From positions 1 through 5,654 of the forward strand of contig JAIRTF010000204.1 of NCBI GenBank assembly GCA_031255075.1: a stretch of 5,654 nt of DNA, written 5' to 3'. Positions 4,569 to 5,654 of this stretch are shown here, piece after piece. The notes under the pieces were generated by a model. It searched no databases. It saw only the letters and a list, made by a program, of their open reading frames with translations, and had not been told where the DNA came from. Within the stretch, counting starts at the first letter, position 1; each line of letters opens with the position of its first letter. The DNA is from Bifidobacteriaceae bacterium. Lineage in GTDB: Bacteria; Actinomycetota; Actinomycetes; Actinomycetales; WQXJ01. The translations under genes and the position numbers were made by a program.

Positions 4569-5654
4569 TGGTGGCCTCCCTTGATTCGGTGCCCGCGGCC
4601 AACCGCCAAGAATTGGTCGCCTCCAAACGGCTGGTAGTGAAACTGGGGTCCTCGTCTTTGACCGGACCAGAAGGTCACTTCAACCCAATGGCTCTGACCA
4701 GGGCCGTCAGCGCCGTGGCCGGCTTGGTGGCAGACGGCCGCGAAGTGGTGTTGGTGTCATCCGGTGCCCAAGCCGCCGGGTTGGAACCGATGGGGCTCAA
4801 ACGCCGCCCCAAGGGCCTGGCTCAAGCTCAAGCTGCCGCCTCGGTCGGTCAAGGCCGGCTGATGGCCGCTTACTCCGCGGCCTTCGCCGAGCACGGACTG
4901 GTAGTGGGGCAGGTGTTGTTGACAGCTGAAGACACCATCCGCCGGACCCACTACCGGAACGCTTTGCGGGTGCTGGGGGAACTGCTGCACCGCGGCATTG
5001 TGCCCATCGTCAACGAGAATGACGCCGTTGTGACCGATGAGATCCGCTTTGGCGACAACGACCGGCTGGCCGCCCTGGTGGCGCACCTGGTCCGGGCCGA
5101 TGGGCTGATTCTGTTGACCGACGTGGACGCCCTATACGACCGGCCGCCCAGCCGGCCCGGCGCGCTACCGATCCGCGAAGTGACCAGCTTTGACCAGGTG
5201 GAAGGCCTGGAAGTGACCGGTCGCGGCTCCATGGTTGGCACCGGTGGCATGCTCACCAAAGTCCAGGCCGCTGCCATGGCGTCTTCTTCCGGTATACCGG
5301 TGCTGCTGGCCGGTGCCGGAGACGCGGCCGCCGCCTTGGGTGGGGCCGAAGTCGGGACGTTTTTTCATGTCACCGGCCGGCGGGTGACCGCCCGGCGGAT
5401 GTGGCTGGGCTACGCCGCCGCCATCAAGGGGGCTCTCACCGTGGACGATGGCGCCGCCCTAGCTATCACCGACGGCAAAGGTTCCCTCCTGGCAGTTGGC
5501 ATAACGGACGTCAGCGGCGGTTTCGAGGCGGGCGACCCGGTGGCCATCGAAACGCCTGATGGGCGGGTGTTGGCGCGCGGCATCGCCGGCTATGGTGCGG
5601 GCGAACTGCAACGGATCAAGGGGCTCAGCCAAGACCAGATCGAAGGGCTGTTGG
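4568..5654 (+). CDS. proB: Glutamate 5-kinase (3' end outside window)
   Basis: 362 codons are visible and only a handful should be missing, as ProB is usually about 365-380 residues. The cytoplasmic enzyme phosphorylates the gamma-carboxyl of glutamate with ATP, the first committed step of proline synthesis. The amino-acid-kinase domain (about 20-260) has V-V-K-L-G-S-S-S (23-30), V-S-S-G-A (63-67), Q-A-A-A-S-V-G-Q, N-E-N-D (149-152), F-G-D-N-D (161-165), L-L-T-D-V-D-A-L-Y and G-T-G-G-M (224-228), the expected substrate and nucleotide contacts. A C-terminal PUA domain (about 284-362) is present, so this is the long two-domain form. All key residues look intact. The start overlaps the obgE stop (TGATG), which implies translational coupling. 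proB after obgE is a common actinobacterial arrangement, often followed by proA, which cannot be seen here. Proline feedback inhibition is known for the family. Confidence 0.95.
   Translation, partial: MVASLDSVPAANRQELVASKRLVVKLGSSSLTGPEGHFNPMALTRAVSAVAGLVADGREVVLVSSGAQAAGLEPMGLKRRPKGLAQAQAAASVGQGRLMAAYSAAFAEHGLVVGQVLLTAEDTIRRTHYRNALRVLGELLHRGIVPIVNENDAVVTDEIRFGDNDRLAALVAHLVRADGLILLTDVDALYDRPPSRPGALPIREVTSFDQVEGLEVTGRGSMVGTGGMLTKVQAAAMASSSGIPVLLAGAGDAAAALGGAEVGTFFHVTGRRVTARRMWLGYAAAIKGALTVDDGAALAITDGKGSLLAVGITDVSGGFEAGDPVAIETPDGRVLARGIAGYGAGELQRIKGLSQDQIEGLL

Overview
The window is high-GC DNA from an actinomycete-like bacterium (Actinomycetota). Three things support this: the gene order rplU-rpmA-obgE-proB, an Obg protein with the OCT domain and a charged C-terminal tail typical of that phylum, and GTG starts on rplU and obgE. 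All recognised genes lie on the + strand. I would not name a genus from this sequence.

Left part (1-2258): two secreted or surface protein genes in tandem, 3 bases apart. The first is cut by the window start. It ends in a domain resembling the WxL cell-wall-binding domain of Firmicutes, with a clear D-T-R...W-S-L...D-F-T block. It has no sortase motif and no membrane anchor. The second encodes a signal peptide, a DUF916-like (WxL-interacting protein, WxLIP) region, a second beta-rich region and a C-terminal membrane helix. Together they look like an actinobacterial counterpart of the WxL/WxLIP surface complex: a membrane-anchored partner and a soluble adhesin-like or ligand-binding partner.

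Middle (2259-2386): a 128-base intergenic region with a good sigma-70-type promoter, whose -35 hexamer contains the stop codon of the upstream gene. It is followed by a leader of about 95 nt. The leader has a GC-rich 8-bp hairpin whose entire 5-nt loop is complementary to a segment 3 nt downstream of the stem. This could be a pseudoknot or a pair of mutually exclusive hairpins, and is a candidate for ribosomal-protein autoregulation.

Right part (2387-5654): a housekeeping operon. rplU (L21) and rpmA (L27) encode 50S proteins and obgE a ribosome-assembly GTPase. proB (glutamate 5-kinase, first step of proline synthesis) is translationally coupled to obgE and runs off the right edge only a few codons before its expected end. 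A strong two-part stem-loop lies between rpmA and obgE, just upstream of the obgE ribosome binding site. No tRNA, rRNA, CRISPR array, insertion sequence or phage gene was seen. The most interesting parts are the WxL-like gene pair and the rplU leader RNA.
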